Shown: positions 10,265 to 24,175 of the stretch, piece after piece
How positions within the stretch are numbered: position 1 is the stretch's first letter
Layout of the letters: every line of letters begins with the position of its first letter
NCBI GenBank assembly: GCA_029690005.1
Contig: CP121458.1
Span: 3,782,001 to 3,846,000 of the forward strand
Length of the DNA stretch: 64,000 nucleotides
Direction of reading: 5' to 3'
DNA from: Prescottella defluvii
Lineage (GTDB): Bacteria > Actinomycetota > Actinomycetes > Mycobacteriales > Mycobacteriaceae
Made by a program: the position numbers and the translations under genes
The notes under the pieces: generated by a model
Database searches by the model: none
The model's input: the letters and a program-made list of their open reading frames with translations, nothing else
What the model was told of the DNA's origin: nothing

Positions 10265-10331
10265 GGCACCTCACGCTATGTCAGACGGGGGCGGGCGCGG
10301 ATCCCGCCACGCCGTCCTATGCTCGTTTACC

Positions 10332-11143
10332 GTGAGTTCCCTCAGCGCGACGCTGACCGTGTGGGCCGGTTCCTGGCTCGCCGGCGACAGCGCACCCGAC
10401 GACGTGATCGACGCCCTCCACCAGTGGGCGCCGATGCACATCGTCGGCGCGTCCGACGCCGGGACCGCGATGTCGACCGGCCTCGGCTGGCCCGGTGTGC
10501 AGGACGGCGCGGGTCCAATCCTGCTCCGCCTGGTGCGCCAAGCCGCCGCGTCCGACGCGGCCGAGGTCCGACTGGTACTGCCGGCCCCGGCGACGTCCGC
10601 GGGCTTCCGGCCGGAACCGGGTTCGCGCGGGCCGCGCTCGACGCCGGCGAGGGCGTCCTCGTCGGCGAGACCGGTCAGCCGGGCATCGGCTTGGTCCCCG
10701 TCGTCGAGGGACCGGATGTGCTGCGCTGGACGGTCTTTCCGATCGAGACGGTGCCGGTGCCCGGCGCGCACACCGGGCTCGGCGAGGCGGAGTACGCGAT
10801 GCGCGAGGCGATCCGGGACGCCGCCGACGCCCTCCTGCAGCTGTCGTCGGTGCACACCGGGCGTCCGGGGACGGATCCCCGTCGGCGCATCGCCGAGGCG
10901 CTCGACGACCGGGCACGCCACCGCTATCCCGACGCGGTGCCGACCCGGGCGCTGCGCATCCTCGACTCGGCCGACCAGGTGGCCGCGATTCTCGCCGTCG
11001 CCGAGGATGATTCGCCGACCGAGGCCCCGTCCGCGTCGAGTGCCGCCGCCCGCGAGGACCTGCTGCGGCCGCTGTGGACCGCGGTGCGGACGGCCCGGGT
11101 GGCGGCCGTGTCGGCCTGCGCGCGCTCCCCGTACCGCGCCTGA
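10332..11143 (+). CDS. Conserved actinobacterial protein of unknown function (Rv1486c position)
   Basis: About 270 residues, no membrane segment or signal peptide seen. It begins SSLSATLTVWAGSWLAG and includes DDVIDALHQWAP, a Gly/Pro-rich middle and DVLRWTVFPIETVPVPGAH, with an alpha-helical C terminus. The frame shifts near 10620. The start is GTG at 10332, 67 bp from the divergent DUF3097 gene. In M. tuberculosis an unknown gene, Rv1486c, occupies the same place and orientation relative to hemH. I do not recognise a domain and assign no function. Confidence 0.6.
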
Positions 11144-11149
11144 CGGGGT

Positions 11150-11637
11150 TCAGCCGTCGCGGTGGTTCATCACGATGTGCCGGTCGATGCGCACATGCTC
11201 GTCCAGCGTCGGGTACCGCAGGCCGGTGTCGGGGCCGTAGCCGTGGTGTCGTAGCCACGCGTACACGTCGCCCCACAACCAGATGCCACCCGAGACGGTG
11301 TTGAACGGGACCGGGAACGGCGTCCCGCGCTGACGCACCCCACGCACCCACTGCCCCACCGCCTGGCGGGTCACCCCGGCGCGGTCGGCGATGTCCTGAC
11401 GGGTCACCAGGTCCGGGTGGGTGCGCAGCGGACGGACCCCTCGGTCACCAACTGGTCGACCAAGCTCATCCCGGCCGTCGCGCAGCGCATGCCCTCGGCC
11501 GCGACGGTCAACAGCTGCAGACCGCCGTGGTCGTCGACCCGACCGTCGAAATCCTTCGCGACCGCGGTCTCCCGCGAAACCGTCAGCAGCGGAACGATGA
11601 ACGTGAACTCGAAGCGGTGGTAGAGGCTGTCGTGCAC
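11150..11637 (-). CDS. Helix-turn-helix protein of unknown role
   Basis: About 162 residues once a frameshift near 11430 is bridged. The N-terminal half (HRFEFTFIVPLL, DDHGGLQLLTVAAEGM) has no recognised domain. The C-terminal half starts with a DNA-binding-like segment, VTRQDIADRAGVTRQAVGQWVRG, followed by FNTVSGGIWLWGDVYAWL and a basic tail. The pattern suggests a DNA-binding protein in which the HTH is preceded by a sensor-like domain. It is convergent with the gene at 10332, six bases away. Function is unknown. Confidence 0.55.
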
Positions 11638-11689
11638 CCGCTCAACATAGCTCGCCGAGCGGTTTCCATCCGGAAACAGGCCGGATGGC

Positions 11690-11998
11690 CTACCTCGCGT
11701 AGGTACCCAGATCCGCCTCTACGCCGAGCCGTTCCCAGAACGCGGCCCGGTCGAATCCGGAGGTGCGGGCACGTTCGGCCATCACTCGCCCGGCCGAATC
11801 GTGTGCCGGTCGGTCCCTCCATTTCACGACGGTGACCACATTGAAGTGGCTCTCGCCCGCCTGCAGTCGGACGACGTCGTTCGCGATGATGCCGTCCAGG
11901 CGACCCAACACGTCGTGGGTCTCCCGCACCTTCGCGAGGAACTCGTCCAGTGACGCCTCGGGGACGTGGAACTTGTCGATACGCAGAATCTCGGTCAT
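11690..11998 (-). CDS. Antibiotic biosynthesis monooxygenase (ABM)-domain protein
   Basis: An intact 102-residue protein. ILRIDKFHVPEASLDEFLAKVRETHDVLGRLDGI, followed by FNVVTVVKWRDR, is the ferredoxin-like ABM fold seen in small monooxygenases and heme-degrading enzymes. I cannot pick out residues that fix a substrate, so a monooxygenase role is only suggested by the fold. It stands alone between two leftward genes about 50 bp away on each side. Confidence 0.65.
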   Translation of the reverse strand: MTEILRIDKFHVPEASLDEFLAKVRETHDVLGRLDGIIANDVVRLQAGESHFNVVTVVKWRDRPAHDSAGRVMAERARTSGFDRAAFWERLGVEADLGTYAR

Positions 11999-12053
11999 TC
12001 GGCGAATCTAGAAACTCAACTGCGCTCGAGGTCAAGTAGGAGCGCCGAGCGCA

Positions 12054-13119
12054 TCAGTTCGCGCTGGGCCGACGGACCGGTGCGCAGCAGTCGACGGCAC
12101 ACAGGCGCCCGTCGACGGACGCGCCGAGCAGCGGCTCACGACCGAGTCGCTGCGCCGCCGCGCCGGAGCGGCGTTCCTCGACGAGGTCCCGCACCATCCG
12201 AGCGAACCGCGGATCGGTGCCCGGCGTCGCGACCCGCACGAACCCGATTCCGAGCTCCGCGGCCTTGTCGCGGGCCTCGGTGTCGAGGTCCCACACCACC
12301 TCGAGGTGGTCGGACACGAAACCGACCGGACACACGATCACCGCCGGGCGCCCGCGGCCGCGACCGCCTCGAGGTGATCGCAGATGTCAGGGTCGAGCCA
12401 CGGCACCTGCGGCGGACCCGATCGGGACTGCCACACCAGGTCGAACTCGTCGACGCCGACCGCCTCCGCGCACAGGCGCGCCGCCTCCGCGACCTGACGG
12501 CTGTAGAGGTGCCCGCCCGCGGCAGGCGGTCCGGCGTTCGCGTCGGCGGCGACCGGTACCGAGTGGGCCGTGAACACCAGCCGCGCCCGGTCCCGAGCGT
12601 CTTCCGAAAGCTCCTGTCGTGCAACGCGAATCGCATCGGCGAAGGCGGCGATCATCAACGGATGGTCGTAGTACTGCCGCAACTTCGTCAGGGTCGGGGC
12701 GCCGTCGACCGCGGCGCGGGCACGGACGATGTCCTCGTGGTACTGCCGGCACCCCGAGTACCCGCCCCACGCCGAGGTCGGGAACACGAGCGCGTTGCGC
12801 ACCCCGTCGTCCCGCATGCGCCCGACGGTCTCCTCGACCATCGGTGCCAGTTCCGGTTGCCGAAGTACACCGGCAGATCGATTCCGGCGCTACGCAATTC
12901 GTCCTCGACCCGCGCGATGATCTCGCGGTTGAGGGCGTTGATCGGGGACACACCGCCGAAGTGCATGTAGTGCTCGACGACGGCGTCGAGGCGCTCCGGC
13001 GGAACGCCTCGACCCCGGGTGACGTTCTGCAGGAACGGCCGCACGTCCTCCGGCTTCTCGGGTCCCCCGAAGGAGAGCACGAGTAGTGCGTCGAATGCCG
13101 TGTCCCGCTGACCGCTCAT
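12054..13119 (-). CDS. hemH: Ferrochelatase (coproporphyrin type)
   Basis: This enzyme inserts Fe2+ into the porphyrin ring in haem synthesis; in actinobacteria the substrate is usually coproporphyrin III. About 354 residues. Family segments are [14 protein letters not shown] at the N terminus, [12 protein letters not shown], the [17 protein letters not shown] segment, the HSVP motif in [14 protein letters not shown], and [18 protein letters not shown]. The C-terminal cysteine cluster (CAVDCC) fits the [2Fe-2S] cluster seen in actinobacterial ferrochelatases. Frameshifts lie near 12840 and 12345. It is the third gene of fabG-inhA-hemH, the same order as in mycobacteria. Confidence 0.93.
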
Positions 13120-13161
13120 GTCCTCATTCTCGCCCGTCCCCGAACCGCCGACGCGGACGGG

Positions 13162-13959
13162 TCAGCCGACCACCGCGTGGAAGCCGCCGTCCACGTAGAT
13201 GATCGACGCGGTGGTACCGGGCAGCCAGTCCGAGAGAACCGTGCACACGCTCTTGGCGACGGCCGTCGGATCGTCGACGTCCCAGCCGATCGGGGCGGCG
13301 GCGTCCCACGCGGTGTTCAGCTTGTTCAGTTCGTCGCCCGCGCCGGTGGCGTCGCCCGCGATCGCCTTCGCTGCGAGGGTCTTGACCGGTCCGGCCGCAA
13401 CGAGATTCGACCGAATGCCGCGGCCACCGACCTCCTTGGCGACGTACCGGTTGACGGCCTCGAGGGTGGCCTTGGACACGCCCATCCAGTTGTAGAACGG
13501 CATCGCCCGCGACGGGTCGAAGTCCATGCCGACGATCGAGGCGTTGTCGTTGAGGACCGGGAGCAGCGCCTTGGCCAGCGACGCGTACGAGTACGCCGAG
13601 ATCTCCATGGCGTTCGAGATGTCCGAGCCAGGGCGCGTCCAGGAAGGGCGCGCCGAGACCCGACCGGGGCGAGAACGCGATCGAATGGACGACGCCGTCG
13701 ATGCCCTCCGGGCGAGCTCGCGAACGCGGTCGGCAAGAGTTGCCAGGTGCTCGTCGTCCTGGACGTTCAGCTCGACGGCCGGCGGCACCGGCTGCGGAAG
13801 CCGCTGGGCGATCCGGTCGATGAGCCGCAGCCGGTCGAACCCGGTGATGATCACCTTCGCGCCCTGTTCCTGCGCCACCTTCGCGACGTGGAACGCGATC
13901 GACGCGTCGGTGATGATGCCGGTGACGAGAATGGTCTTGCCCTCGAGCAGTCCGCCCAT
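13162..13959 (-). CDS. inhA: NADH-dependent enoyl-ACP reductase
   Basis: This is the FAS-II enoyl reductase used in mycolic acid elongation and the target of isoniazid in mycobacteria. About 266 residues. The dinucleotide-binding segment [23 protein letters not shown], the VVHSIAF segment, the active-site region [18 protein letters not shown] with its Tyr and Lys, and the C-terminal IIYVDGGFH are all visible. Two frameshifts (about 13715 and 13630) interrupt the middle and cancel out. It is downstream of fabG by 61 bp and upstream of hemH. Confidence 0.94.
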   Translation of the reverse strand: MGGLLEGKTILVTGIITDASIAFHVAKVAQEQGAKVIITGFDRLRLIDRIAQRLPQPVPPAVELNVQDDEHLATLADRVRELARRASTASSIRSRSRPGRVSARPSWTRPGSDISNAMEISAYSYASLAKALLPVLNDNASIVGMDFDPSRAMPFYNWMGVSKATLEAVNRYVAKEVGGRGIRSNLVAAGPVKTLAAKAIAGDATGAGDELNKLNTAWDAAAPIGWDVDDPTAVAKSVCTVLSDWLPGTTASIIYVDGGFHAVVG

Positions 13960-14020
13960 GGGTGATGGTCCTCCTGTATGAAAATCTGTGGGTGCGTTAG
14001 GTTTTTCGTTTCGGACGGGC

Positions 14021-14744
<724 letters not shown>

Positions 14745-14821
14745 GCGATCAACCTATCTGCTCGACTACCCGTTACGGGCGGAGGTGGACGAATTCGACG
14801 AACTGGGCCGACGCCCTCGCG

Positions 14822-15801
14822 TCACGGCAGTCGTTGCCGCAGCGCCAGGGCGGTGCCGAGGCCTGCGGCGCAGACAGGACGCCGAGGACCAGCCACGGTC
14901 GGCTGGCGTCGCCGCGGGCGTTCTCGAAGCCGATCTGCTCCTCGAGGGTGCTGTAGACGCTGCGCAGTTCCTCGACGCTCGAGGCGGTGAAGAAGCTGCC
15001 GCCCGACAGGTTCGCGATCTCGCGCAGCGACGGATCGTCCACCGGGACCGGGATCCGGTCACCCTCGATCTCGACGGTGCCGTAGCTGGTACCGAACGAG
15101 ATGGTGGAGATCGGGACGCCCTTGTCCTTGGCCTGCCGTGCCGCGGTGAAGCCGCCCCGGGGATCGCTCGGGCTCTCCGGCACGGTCTGCTTGCCGTCGG
15201 AGAGCAGCACGATCCGCGCGGGCGGAGCCTGCTCGCTGCCGCCGAGGACGGCGGCGAGAGTATCGATCGACTGCAGGGACGTGAAGATGGCCTCGCCGGT
15301 CGCGGTGCGCTCGCTGAGCTTGAGGTTGTCGATGGCGGCCTTGGTCTCCTCGCGGTTCGGAGTCGGCGATACCAACACCGACGCCGTGCCTGCAAACGCG
15401 ACCAGTCCGAGATTGATGCCGGGCGTGAGCCCGTCGGCGAACGCCTTCGCGGCCTCCTGCGCGGCCGCGATCCGGGTCGGTTCGACGTCGGTCGCCTTCA
15501 TCGACGACGAGACGTCGATCACGAGCACCACCGTCGCACGGTTGCGCGGAACGCGTTTGTCCGCAGTCGGTCCGGCGAGGGCGACGGTGAGGAACAGCAG
15601 ACCGACGAGCAGCAGCGCCGTGGGAATGTGCCGAGTGATGTTCGGCCTGTTGGGCGCGACCTTCTCCAGCAGTTCCATGTTCGCGAACCGCAGCACGTGC
15701 TTCTTCCGACGGCGCTGAACCATCACGTAGCCCGCGGCGAGCGCGGCGACGACCGCCAGGAACAGCAACCACCACGGGGACGCGAACTGCGACAGGCTCA
15801 T
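14822..15801 (-). CDS. von Willebrand factor A-domain membrane protein (Rv1481-like, BatA type)
   Basis: About 326 residues. A first membrane helix ([15 protein letters not shown]), a second one near residues 60-77, then a VWA domain with the MIDAS motif DVSSSM, and a C-terminal membrane helix (WLVLGVLSA...[10 protein letters not shown]). Such proteins are co-encoded with DUF58 and MoxR and are thought to help assemble or stress-protect envelope complexes. The last residues are frame-shifted near 14890; the natural stop is the TGA at 14822-14824. Its start overlaps the DUF58 gene's stop, so the three genes form an operon. Confidence 0.87.
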
Positions 15802-16770
15802 CCGCGGGCCACCCGACTCGCACCCGGGCGGTTCGGTGGCGCCCCGAAGCTGTGTTTGCGGGCCGAGACGAACCGCACGACGTCCGCGATCCAGTCCCGG
15901 TCGGTGCGCAGGCTCAGCCGCGGTGCGCCGCAGCGTCGCAGCGTCGCTTCGACGTCCGCGCGGTGCGCGGCCGCCGCGCGCGCGAAGTCTGCACGCAGCT
16001 TCGGTGTCGTCGAGAACTCCCGCGTCCGACCGGATTCCGGGTCGAACAGCACGACGTCACCGGCATCGGGCAGTTCCATGTCACGCGGGTCGAGCACCTC
16101 GACCGCGAGCAGGTCGTGCCTGCCCGACAGTGCCCGCAACGAGTGTTCCCAGTCGATCGGCCCGAGGAAGTCGCTGATGACGACAGCCAGACCGCGACGC
16201 CGCTGAGGACGGCGCAGGGATTCGAGCGCACCGCGCAGATCCCCTCGCACACCCTCCGCGGCATGCGGGGTGGACGCGATCCGGCGCAGCATCGCCTGCG
16301 CGTGCACCCGACCTCCGCGGGCCGGGATCCGCTGCATCCGGTCACCGGTGGCGACGATCGCCCGATCCGGTTCCCGCTGCCGCCGGCGAGGTAGGTGACC
16401 GCCGATGCGGCCGCGATCGCGAGGTCCCGCTTCTCGCACGACGCGGTGCCGAAGTCCAGGCTCGACGACAGGTCCACCGCGAGCCACGTCTCGAGTTCGC
16501 GGTCGGCGACCGTCTGCCGCACGTGCGGGTGCGTGGTCCGGGCCGTGACCGACCAGTCCATCTGCCGGACGTCGTCGCCGGGCTGGTACTCGCGCGCGTC
16601 ACCGGGCTCGGAGCCGGGCCCCGGGATGAGTCCGAGATGGTCGCCGTGCAGGACACCGTCGAGTCGTCGCCGGACGGTGAGCTCGAAGGGTCCGCAGCGC
16701 CGCGGTCAGCTCCGGGTCGCGCAGCGACCCGGAGCGGAAACGACGGGACCGCGCCCGCAGACCGGGTCAC
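15798..16770 (-). CDS. DUF58 domain protein (Rv1480-like)
   Basis: About 324 residues. Typical DUF58 segments are visible: [39 protein letters not shown] in the middle, [13 protein letters not shown], then [12 protein letters not shown] and [16 protein letters not shown]. The family has a degenerate VWA-like fold and works with MoxR AAA ATPases. The GTG start at 16770 overlaps the moxR stop (GTGA). Frameshifts are near 16730, 16640 and 16370. No membrane segment is visible, in contrast to many DUF58 proteins. Confidence 0.85.
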
Positions 16771-17825
16771 TGCTGCGGGGTGGTCGCCGCGGGCACCGGG
16801 CCGGGATCGAACGCCGGCGGCGCCGGCTGGGCCACCGGCTGCGCACCGACCTGCGGCAAGCCGACCGTCTGGAGCACCCGGATGATGACGTCGTCAGGCG
16901 ACACCTCGTCGGCCAGGGCGTCGTACGACAGCACCAGGCGGTGGCGCAGGACGTCGGGGATGACCTCGAGCACGTCCTGCGGGACGACGTAGTCGCGGCC
17001 CCGCAGCAGTGCGAGCGCCCGCGACGCGGAGATGATGCCGAGCGTCGCGCGCGGGGAGGCGCCGTAGGCGATCCACCCCGCGACGTCGTCGAGACCGAAC
17101 TGGCGCGGGGTACGGGTCGCGGCGATCACCCGCACCACGTAGTCGACGAGGGCGTGATGGACGAACACGTTGCTCGCCACCGACTGCAGCCGGACCAGTT
17201 CCTGCGCGTCGAGGATCTGGCTCGGTTCGGGCGCGGCGACGCCCATCCGGTAGACGATCTCGCGCTCCTCCTCCACCGACGGGTAGTCGACGAGCACCTT
17301 GAACAGGAAGCGGTCGCGCTGCGCCTCGGGCAGCGGGTACACGCCTTCGTTCTCGATCGGATTCTGTGTGGCCATGACGAGGAACGGTTCCGGCATCGGG
17401 TACGTCTTGCCGCCGATCGAGACGTGCCGCTCGGCCATCACCTCGAGGAGCGCCGACTGCACCTTCGCGGGCGCGCGGTTGATCTCGTCGGCGAGCAGGA
17501 AGTTCGCGACGACCGGTCCGAGCTCGGTGTCGAACTCTTCCCTGCCCTGCCGGTAGATCCGGGTGCCGATCAGGTCGGTCGGCACTAGGTCCGGGGTGAA
17601 CTGGACGCGGGAGAACGAGCCGCCGACGACCTTCGCGAACGTCTCCACCGCGAGCGTCTTGGCGACACCGGGAACGCCCTCGAGCAGCACGTGGCCCTTC
17701 GCGAGCACGCCGACGAGCATCCGCTCGACCAGCCGGTCCTGCCCGACGATGACTCGCTTGACCTCGTAGATCGCGCGCTCGAGGGTCTGCACGTCACGGG
17801 CGAGATCGGGTGCCGGACCTCCCAT
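16767..17825 (-). CDS. moxR1: MoxR-type AAA+ ATPase
   Basis: An intact 352-residue AAA+ chaperone-like ATPase. It has Walker A in LLEGVPGVAKT, Walker B in NFLLADEINRAPAK, sensor 1 in VMATQNPIENEG, and the EAQRDRF arginine-finger region. A proline-rich tail follows. MoxR proteins are thought to act as chaperones for partner VWA proteins, matching the downstream DUF58 and VWA genes. ATG 17825 is the first clear start in this frame; an upstream in-frame stretch (GSGSEGATHAG) with no start codon suggests the true N terminus may be longer if a base is missing. It corresponds to Rv1479. Confidence 0.92.
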   Translation of the reverse strand: MGGPAPDLARDVQTLERAIYEVKRVIVGQDRLVERMLVGVLAKGHVLLEGVPGVAKTLAVETFAKVVGGSFSRVQFTPDLVPTDLIGTRIYRQGREEFDTELGPVVANFLLADEINRAPAKVQSALLEVMAERHVSIGGKTYPMPEPFLVMATQNPIENEGVYPLPEAQRDRFLFKVLVDYPSVEEEREIVYRMGVAAPEPSQILDAQELVRLQSVASNVFVHHALVDYVVRVIAATRTPRQFGLDDVAGWIAYGASPRATLGIISASRALALLRGRDYVVPQDVLEVIPDVLRHRLVLSYDALADEVSPDDVIIRVLQTVGLPQVGAQPVAQPAPPAFDPGPVPAATTPQQ

Positions 17826-17991
17826 ACCCGCGTGCGTCGCCCCTTCCGAGCCGGATCCGCCACAGCACCGTCACGTGAGGTCACCAAGAATCCCCGCTTC
17901 CACCTAGATCGATCGGATCGACTTGCCTGTCCGCTCAACTATTCCAGGTGCCGGAAGTACCCGGCACAAGGACGACACCAGCCGAGGTGAG

Positions 17992-19466
17992 CTAGGACGC
18001 CATACGGACAGCGTAGGGGGTCATCCCGTCCCAACGCACCGGCGAAACCTGGACGACCGAACCGGACTGCGGCGCCTCGAGCATCTGCCCGTTCCCGAGG
18101 TACAGCGCGACGTGCTGGCTCGCATTGGCGCCGTAGAAGATCATGTCGCCGCGCCGCATCTCCGACGACGGCACCTGCGTGCCGGCGGTGTACTGGTAAC
18201 CGGTGTAGTGCGGCAGCGAGATACCGATACCGGCGAACGCATAGATCATCAGCCCGGAACAGTCGAAGCCGACCTTGTTGAAGTCGCCGAAGCTGTCGGC
18301 GACGCCGCCGTCCCGGATGCCGAGCGTCGGGCCGTTCTCGTTGCCGCCGCCCCACGCGTACTGGACGCCGAGCTGCGACATGCCGCGGTCGATCACCGTT
18401 TCGATCGCCGCACTGCCGGTGACGGCCGGGGCCATCGGTTTCGGCTTCGCCGGGGCGGGCGGCGACCATCCGACCGGAGTCCTCGTCGAGTTGGGTGTGG
18501 GGACGCTGCCCGTCGGCGAGTTGCGCCGCCCGTTCCTGCGCGGCGCGATCCTCGGCGGCTCGGCGGGCCGCCTCCTGCGCAGCCGCGGCGGCGGCAGCCG
18601 CGGCGGCTTCCTCGGCCCGCCGCTGGTTGTCCCACGCGACGTAGGCGTCGCGCTGGCCCTGCAGGCCCGCCACGTTGTTGCGGGCCGCGTCGAGCTGCGC
18701 CTGCGCGGAATTCCGCGATGCCTCGATCTCCGCCTTGCGGGACGCCTGCTCCTGCAGTGCTGTACGGGCACTCGCGATCGCCTGTTCGGCCTCGGCCTTC
18801 TTCGCCTCGGCCGCGCCTGCCGCGGCGTCGGCGCGCTGCTTCGCCTCGCGCGCAGCGGAATCCTTGTTCGCCTGTTCGGTCCGCGCGCGCTGCAGGTTGT
18901 CGAGCACGGCCTTCTGGCTGGCGGAGAGCAACCGCATGATCTGGGCTCGGTCGAGGATGTCGTCGGGTCCCTTGGCGCCGAAGTAGGACGACAGCGACGC
19001 GACGTTGCGGCCCTTGGTGTAGCTCTCGACGGCGTAGTCGGTGAACCGCTGCTGCGCCTGTTCGATCTGGGTACCCGCGTCATGCAGCGCCTGCTGGCTC
19101 TGCGCGACGAGACTCCCGGCGGCGTCGGCCGCGTCGCGGGCGGTCTGCAGGTCGACGAGCGCGCGGTTCACGTCCTCGCGCTTGACCGCGACCTCGTCGT
19201 CGAGGCGCGCCAGTTCCTGGTTCGCTCCCGCGACCTGGTTGATCAGGTCACCGACCTGCGTGACACCGGCGGACACCTGGGCGTTGCCGCTCGCGATATC
19301 GGCGTCGGACGGATTGGGTGGTGGGCGGCACCGCGGCGGTGACGCCGGGCATACCCACGACCAGGGCCCCGACGACACCGACACCCAGTACCACCCGCGC
19401 GACACGCGACCGCGCACGTGAGAAACCCGGACGTCGCACGCCTGCGCGTGAACTCCTTCGCCTCAC
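17992..19466 (-). CDS. ripA: Peptidoglycan endopeptidase RipA (NlpC/P60)
   Basis: A secreted D,L-endopeptidase that cuts peptidoglycan stems during cell separation. About 490 residues. A twin-basic N terminus and signal peptide (VARVVLGVGVVGALVVG...VTAA) precede a long coiled coil (about residues 50-270) rich in Ala, Gln and Glu, a linker, and the NlpC/P60 domain with catalytic Cys in FDCSGL, His in QHVALYLG and acidic residue in MLEAPQSG. The GTG start at 19466 is fixed by a strong GGGAGG seven bases upstream. Frameshifts lie near 19315 and 18465. It matches Rv1477; a second Rip gene is not next to it. Confidence 0.9.
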
Positions 19467-19568
19467 AACATCCTCCCTACCGCTGCGACCGGAACCGGCT
19501 GTCCAACCGATCCGTGCGGGGAGGCACGTCCCGGCGGACAGCCGTCGAAGACGCACAGATCACGCGAC

Positions 19569-19586
19569 GTCACAACTGTCACGTGA
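19569..19586. promoter_or_regulatory. Candidate MtrA box upstream of ripA
   Basis: GTCACAACT-GTCACGTGA holds two direct GTCAC repeats whose starts are nine bases apart. In mycobacteria and corynebacteria the response regulator MtrA binds 9-bp-spaced repeats of this kind and controls cell-wall hydrolases, including ripA. The site is about 105 bp upstream of the ripA start. A weaker relative (GTCACAAATGACG) is at 19671. The rest of the 317-bp gap (19467-19783) shows no gene and no c-di-AMP (ydaO) riboswitch that I could recognise. Confidence 0.5.
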
Positions 19587-19783
19587 ATCTTCACATCACT
19601 CTTGCGACACTTCTTCCCCAAAAAGCGCCATTGGCACCGTACGACACTTTGCGCGCTCTGGTGAACTCTTGTCACAAATGACGTCGTGGTAATTCCACCA
19701 GGCGAAATGATGGCACCTGTGGGCGTGAAACGGGGGCACCAGCGCCTAGGACCGGGCGGCGTTTCGCGCCCGGCGGGTGCCGG

Positions 19784-20365
19784 TCAGTCGTCGAGTCGGC
19801 CGGATTCTGTGCCGGCGGCGGACGTTCCTGCGGCGGCGTCCGGCGCGACCGGAGCACCGGGGCGCGTCGACGGCCCCCGACGGACCTTCGCAACGTAGGA
19901 CAGGCCACCGACGAGCACGACGACGAGCACGAGCAACGCCGTCAGCAGGCTCCACGAGTGGCCCGGTTCGGTGATCTCGTCGACGAAGTCGTTCGCCGAC
20001 TGGACCGCGTTGCCGGTGTAGGTGCGGTCCTGCGCACCTTCGAGCACGACGCGACTGATGGTGTCGCTGTAGGTTCCCGGAGACGACGGGCTCAGCACCA
20101 GCACCGTGCCGCCGTCGACCTTGCCCACCTCGGTGGCCAGATCACGCAACTGCTCGGGCCGCCCCGGATTATTTTCGAGCACAACAATTTTCAGGTCGAC
20201 GCCGTGATCGTGCGCGCGTGCGACGACGTCGCGGAGCTGCGCGACATCCGAGTCCGGCGCCGCGACACCGTCGTCCGACAGATCCGCCAGCACTGCGTCC
20301 ACGGACACGTCGTCGGGAATCGTGGCAGCGAGCGGGAGGCGGGCAGGCGCGATATGAGCAGGCAT
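19784..20365 (-). CDS. Rv1476-family membrane protein
   Basis: An intact 193-residue protein. The N-terminal 130 residues form a soluble domain ([58 protein letters not shown]) reminiscent of TPM-like domains. One membrane helix (about residues 142-162, [21 protein letters not shown]) and a Pro/Ala-rich tail follow. It matches the actinobacterial Rv1476 family and sits between ripA and acnA as in M. tuberculosis. The start is ATG at 20365. No function is established. Confidence 0.75.
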   Translation of the reverse strand: MPAHIAPARLPLAATIPDDVSVDAVLADLSDDGVAAPDSDVAQLRDVVARAHDHGVDLKIVVLENNPGRPEQLRDLATEVGKVDGGTVLVLSPSSPGTYSDTISRVVLEGAQDRTYTGNAVQSANDFVDEITEPGHSWSLLTALLVLVVVLVGGLSYVAKVRRGPSTRPGAPVAPDAAAGTSAAGTESGRLDD

Positions 20366-20544
20366 CTCTCATCCGGGATCAGTGGGCGACGGGCTAGGCG
20401 GGGAAGCCTGGAAAGAACAGTACGTGAAGACCTATCGCCGCAGCCTCTCCGTCCGTTGCGCCCGCGCGCCGACTGCGCGAGGATTGGACCGACGCGAGCC
20501 GACCCGACGCCGCTCTCCTTCCGGCGCCAGACCCGGAAGTCTCA

Positions 20545-20560
20545 CAGGACAAGCGTACTG
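20545..20560. promoter_or_regulatory. AcnR operator in the acnA promoter
   Basis: CAGGAC-AAGC-GTACTG fits the AcnR operator CAGNAC-NNNC-GTACTG described in Corynebacterium glutamicum and conserved in relatives. It lies about 135 bp upstream of the acnA GTG and directly abuts TAGACT (20562-20567), a plausible -10 element, so bound AcnR would block the promoter. The acnR gene itself follows acnA. The rest of the 330-bp divergent gap (20366-20695) shows no gene. Confidence 0.75.
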
Positions 20561-20695
20561 TTAGACTTTCCTCGAGACGCCCGCGGAACTGTCGGGTTCG
20601 GTTCGCCGATCGAACCGGGCACTGTTCGCGTGCCTCGCTTCAGCCGTCGTCACAGCCCCGTCGACGGCGAACCTCAGAAGACGAGTGGAGCTGAC

Positions 20696-23493
<2,798 letters not shown>

Positions 23494-23540
23494 TCACCTG
23501 ATCGTGTGATCTCCGTTCTCCGGGATCACCCAGCGCGCTG

Positions 23541-23576
23541 ACGGCGGGCTCGGGACGTCAGTCTCGGGCCCGCCGT
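23541..23576 (+). terminator. Hairpin between acnA and acnR
   Basis: ACGGCGGGC (23541-23549) pairs with GCCCGCCGT (23568-23576), an exact 9-bp GC-rich stem with an 18-base loop. It lies about 50 bp after the acnA stop and 28 bp before acnR. No U-run follows, so it may only reduce read-through or protect the acnA mRNA 3' end. Confidence 0.45.
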
Positions 23577-23604
23577 TGCAGTTCGGTACGAAAGGAAGTC
23601 GGCT

Positions 23605-24172
23605 GTGCCCAAGGTCAGTGAAGACCATCTCGCGGCGCGGCGGAGCCAGATTCTCGACGGTGCCCGCCAGCGCTTCGCGCAGTACGGCTACGACGGCGCC
23701 ACAGTGCGCCGCCTCGAGGAGACCACCGGGCTCTCGCGCGGTGCGATCTTCCACCACTTCAAGGACAAGGACGGTCTGTTCCTCGCCCTTGCCCACGAGG
23801 CACGCCAAACGCATGGCCGACGTGGTCGCCGAGGGCGGCCTCGTCCAGGCGATGCGCGACATGCTCGCCTCACCGGAGCAGTTCGACTGGTTGGGCACCC
23901 GCCTCGAGATCGCCCGCCGTCTGCGCACCGACCCCGAGTTCGCGCGCGACTGGACCCAGCGCAGCGCCGAACTCACCGAGGCCACGGTCCGGCGGCTCGA
24001 ACGCCAGAAGTCCGCCGGACGGCTGCGCGACGATCTCCCGACCGACGTCCTGCTCGACTATCTCGACCTGGTCCTCGACGGACTGATCGCCCGCATCGCG
24101 TCCGGGCACGGCGCCGAGAACCTCTCCGCCGTCCTCGATCTCGTCGAGGAATCGGTGCGGCGCAAGGACTGA
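23605..24172 (+). CDS. acnR: TetR-family repressor of aconitase (AcnR)
   Basis: About 188 residues. The N-terminal HTH is classic TetR: RRSQILDGARQRFAQYGYDGATVRRLEE, then GLSRGAIFHHFKDKDGLF. The ligand domain includes FDWLGTRLEIARRLRTDPEF, as in AcnR. Start GTG 23605 has AAAGGAAG just upstream. A frameshift near 23810 splits it. Its position immediately after acnA and the operator in the acnA promoter make the AcnR assignment strong; in Corynebacterium AcnR responds to citrate and iron. Confidence 0.9.
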
Positions 24173-24175
24173 GCG

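Noticed and set aside
19467..19783. A c-di-AMP (ydaO) riboswitch before ripA
   Set aside because: This class is common before actinobacterial hydrolase genes, but the conserved ydaO blocks were not found; only GTCAC repeats stand out.
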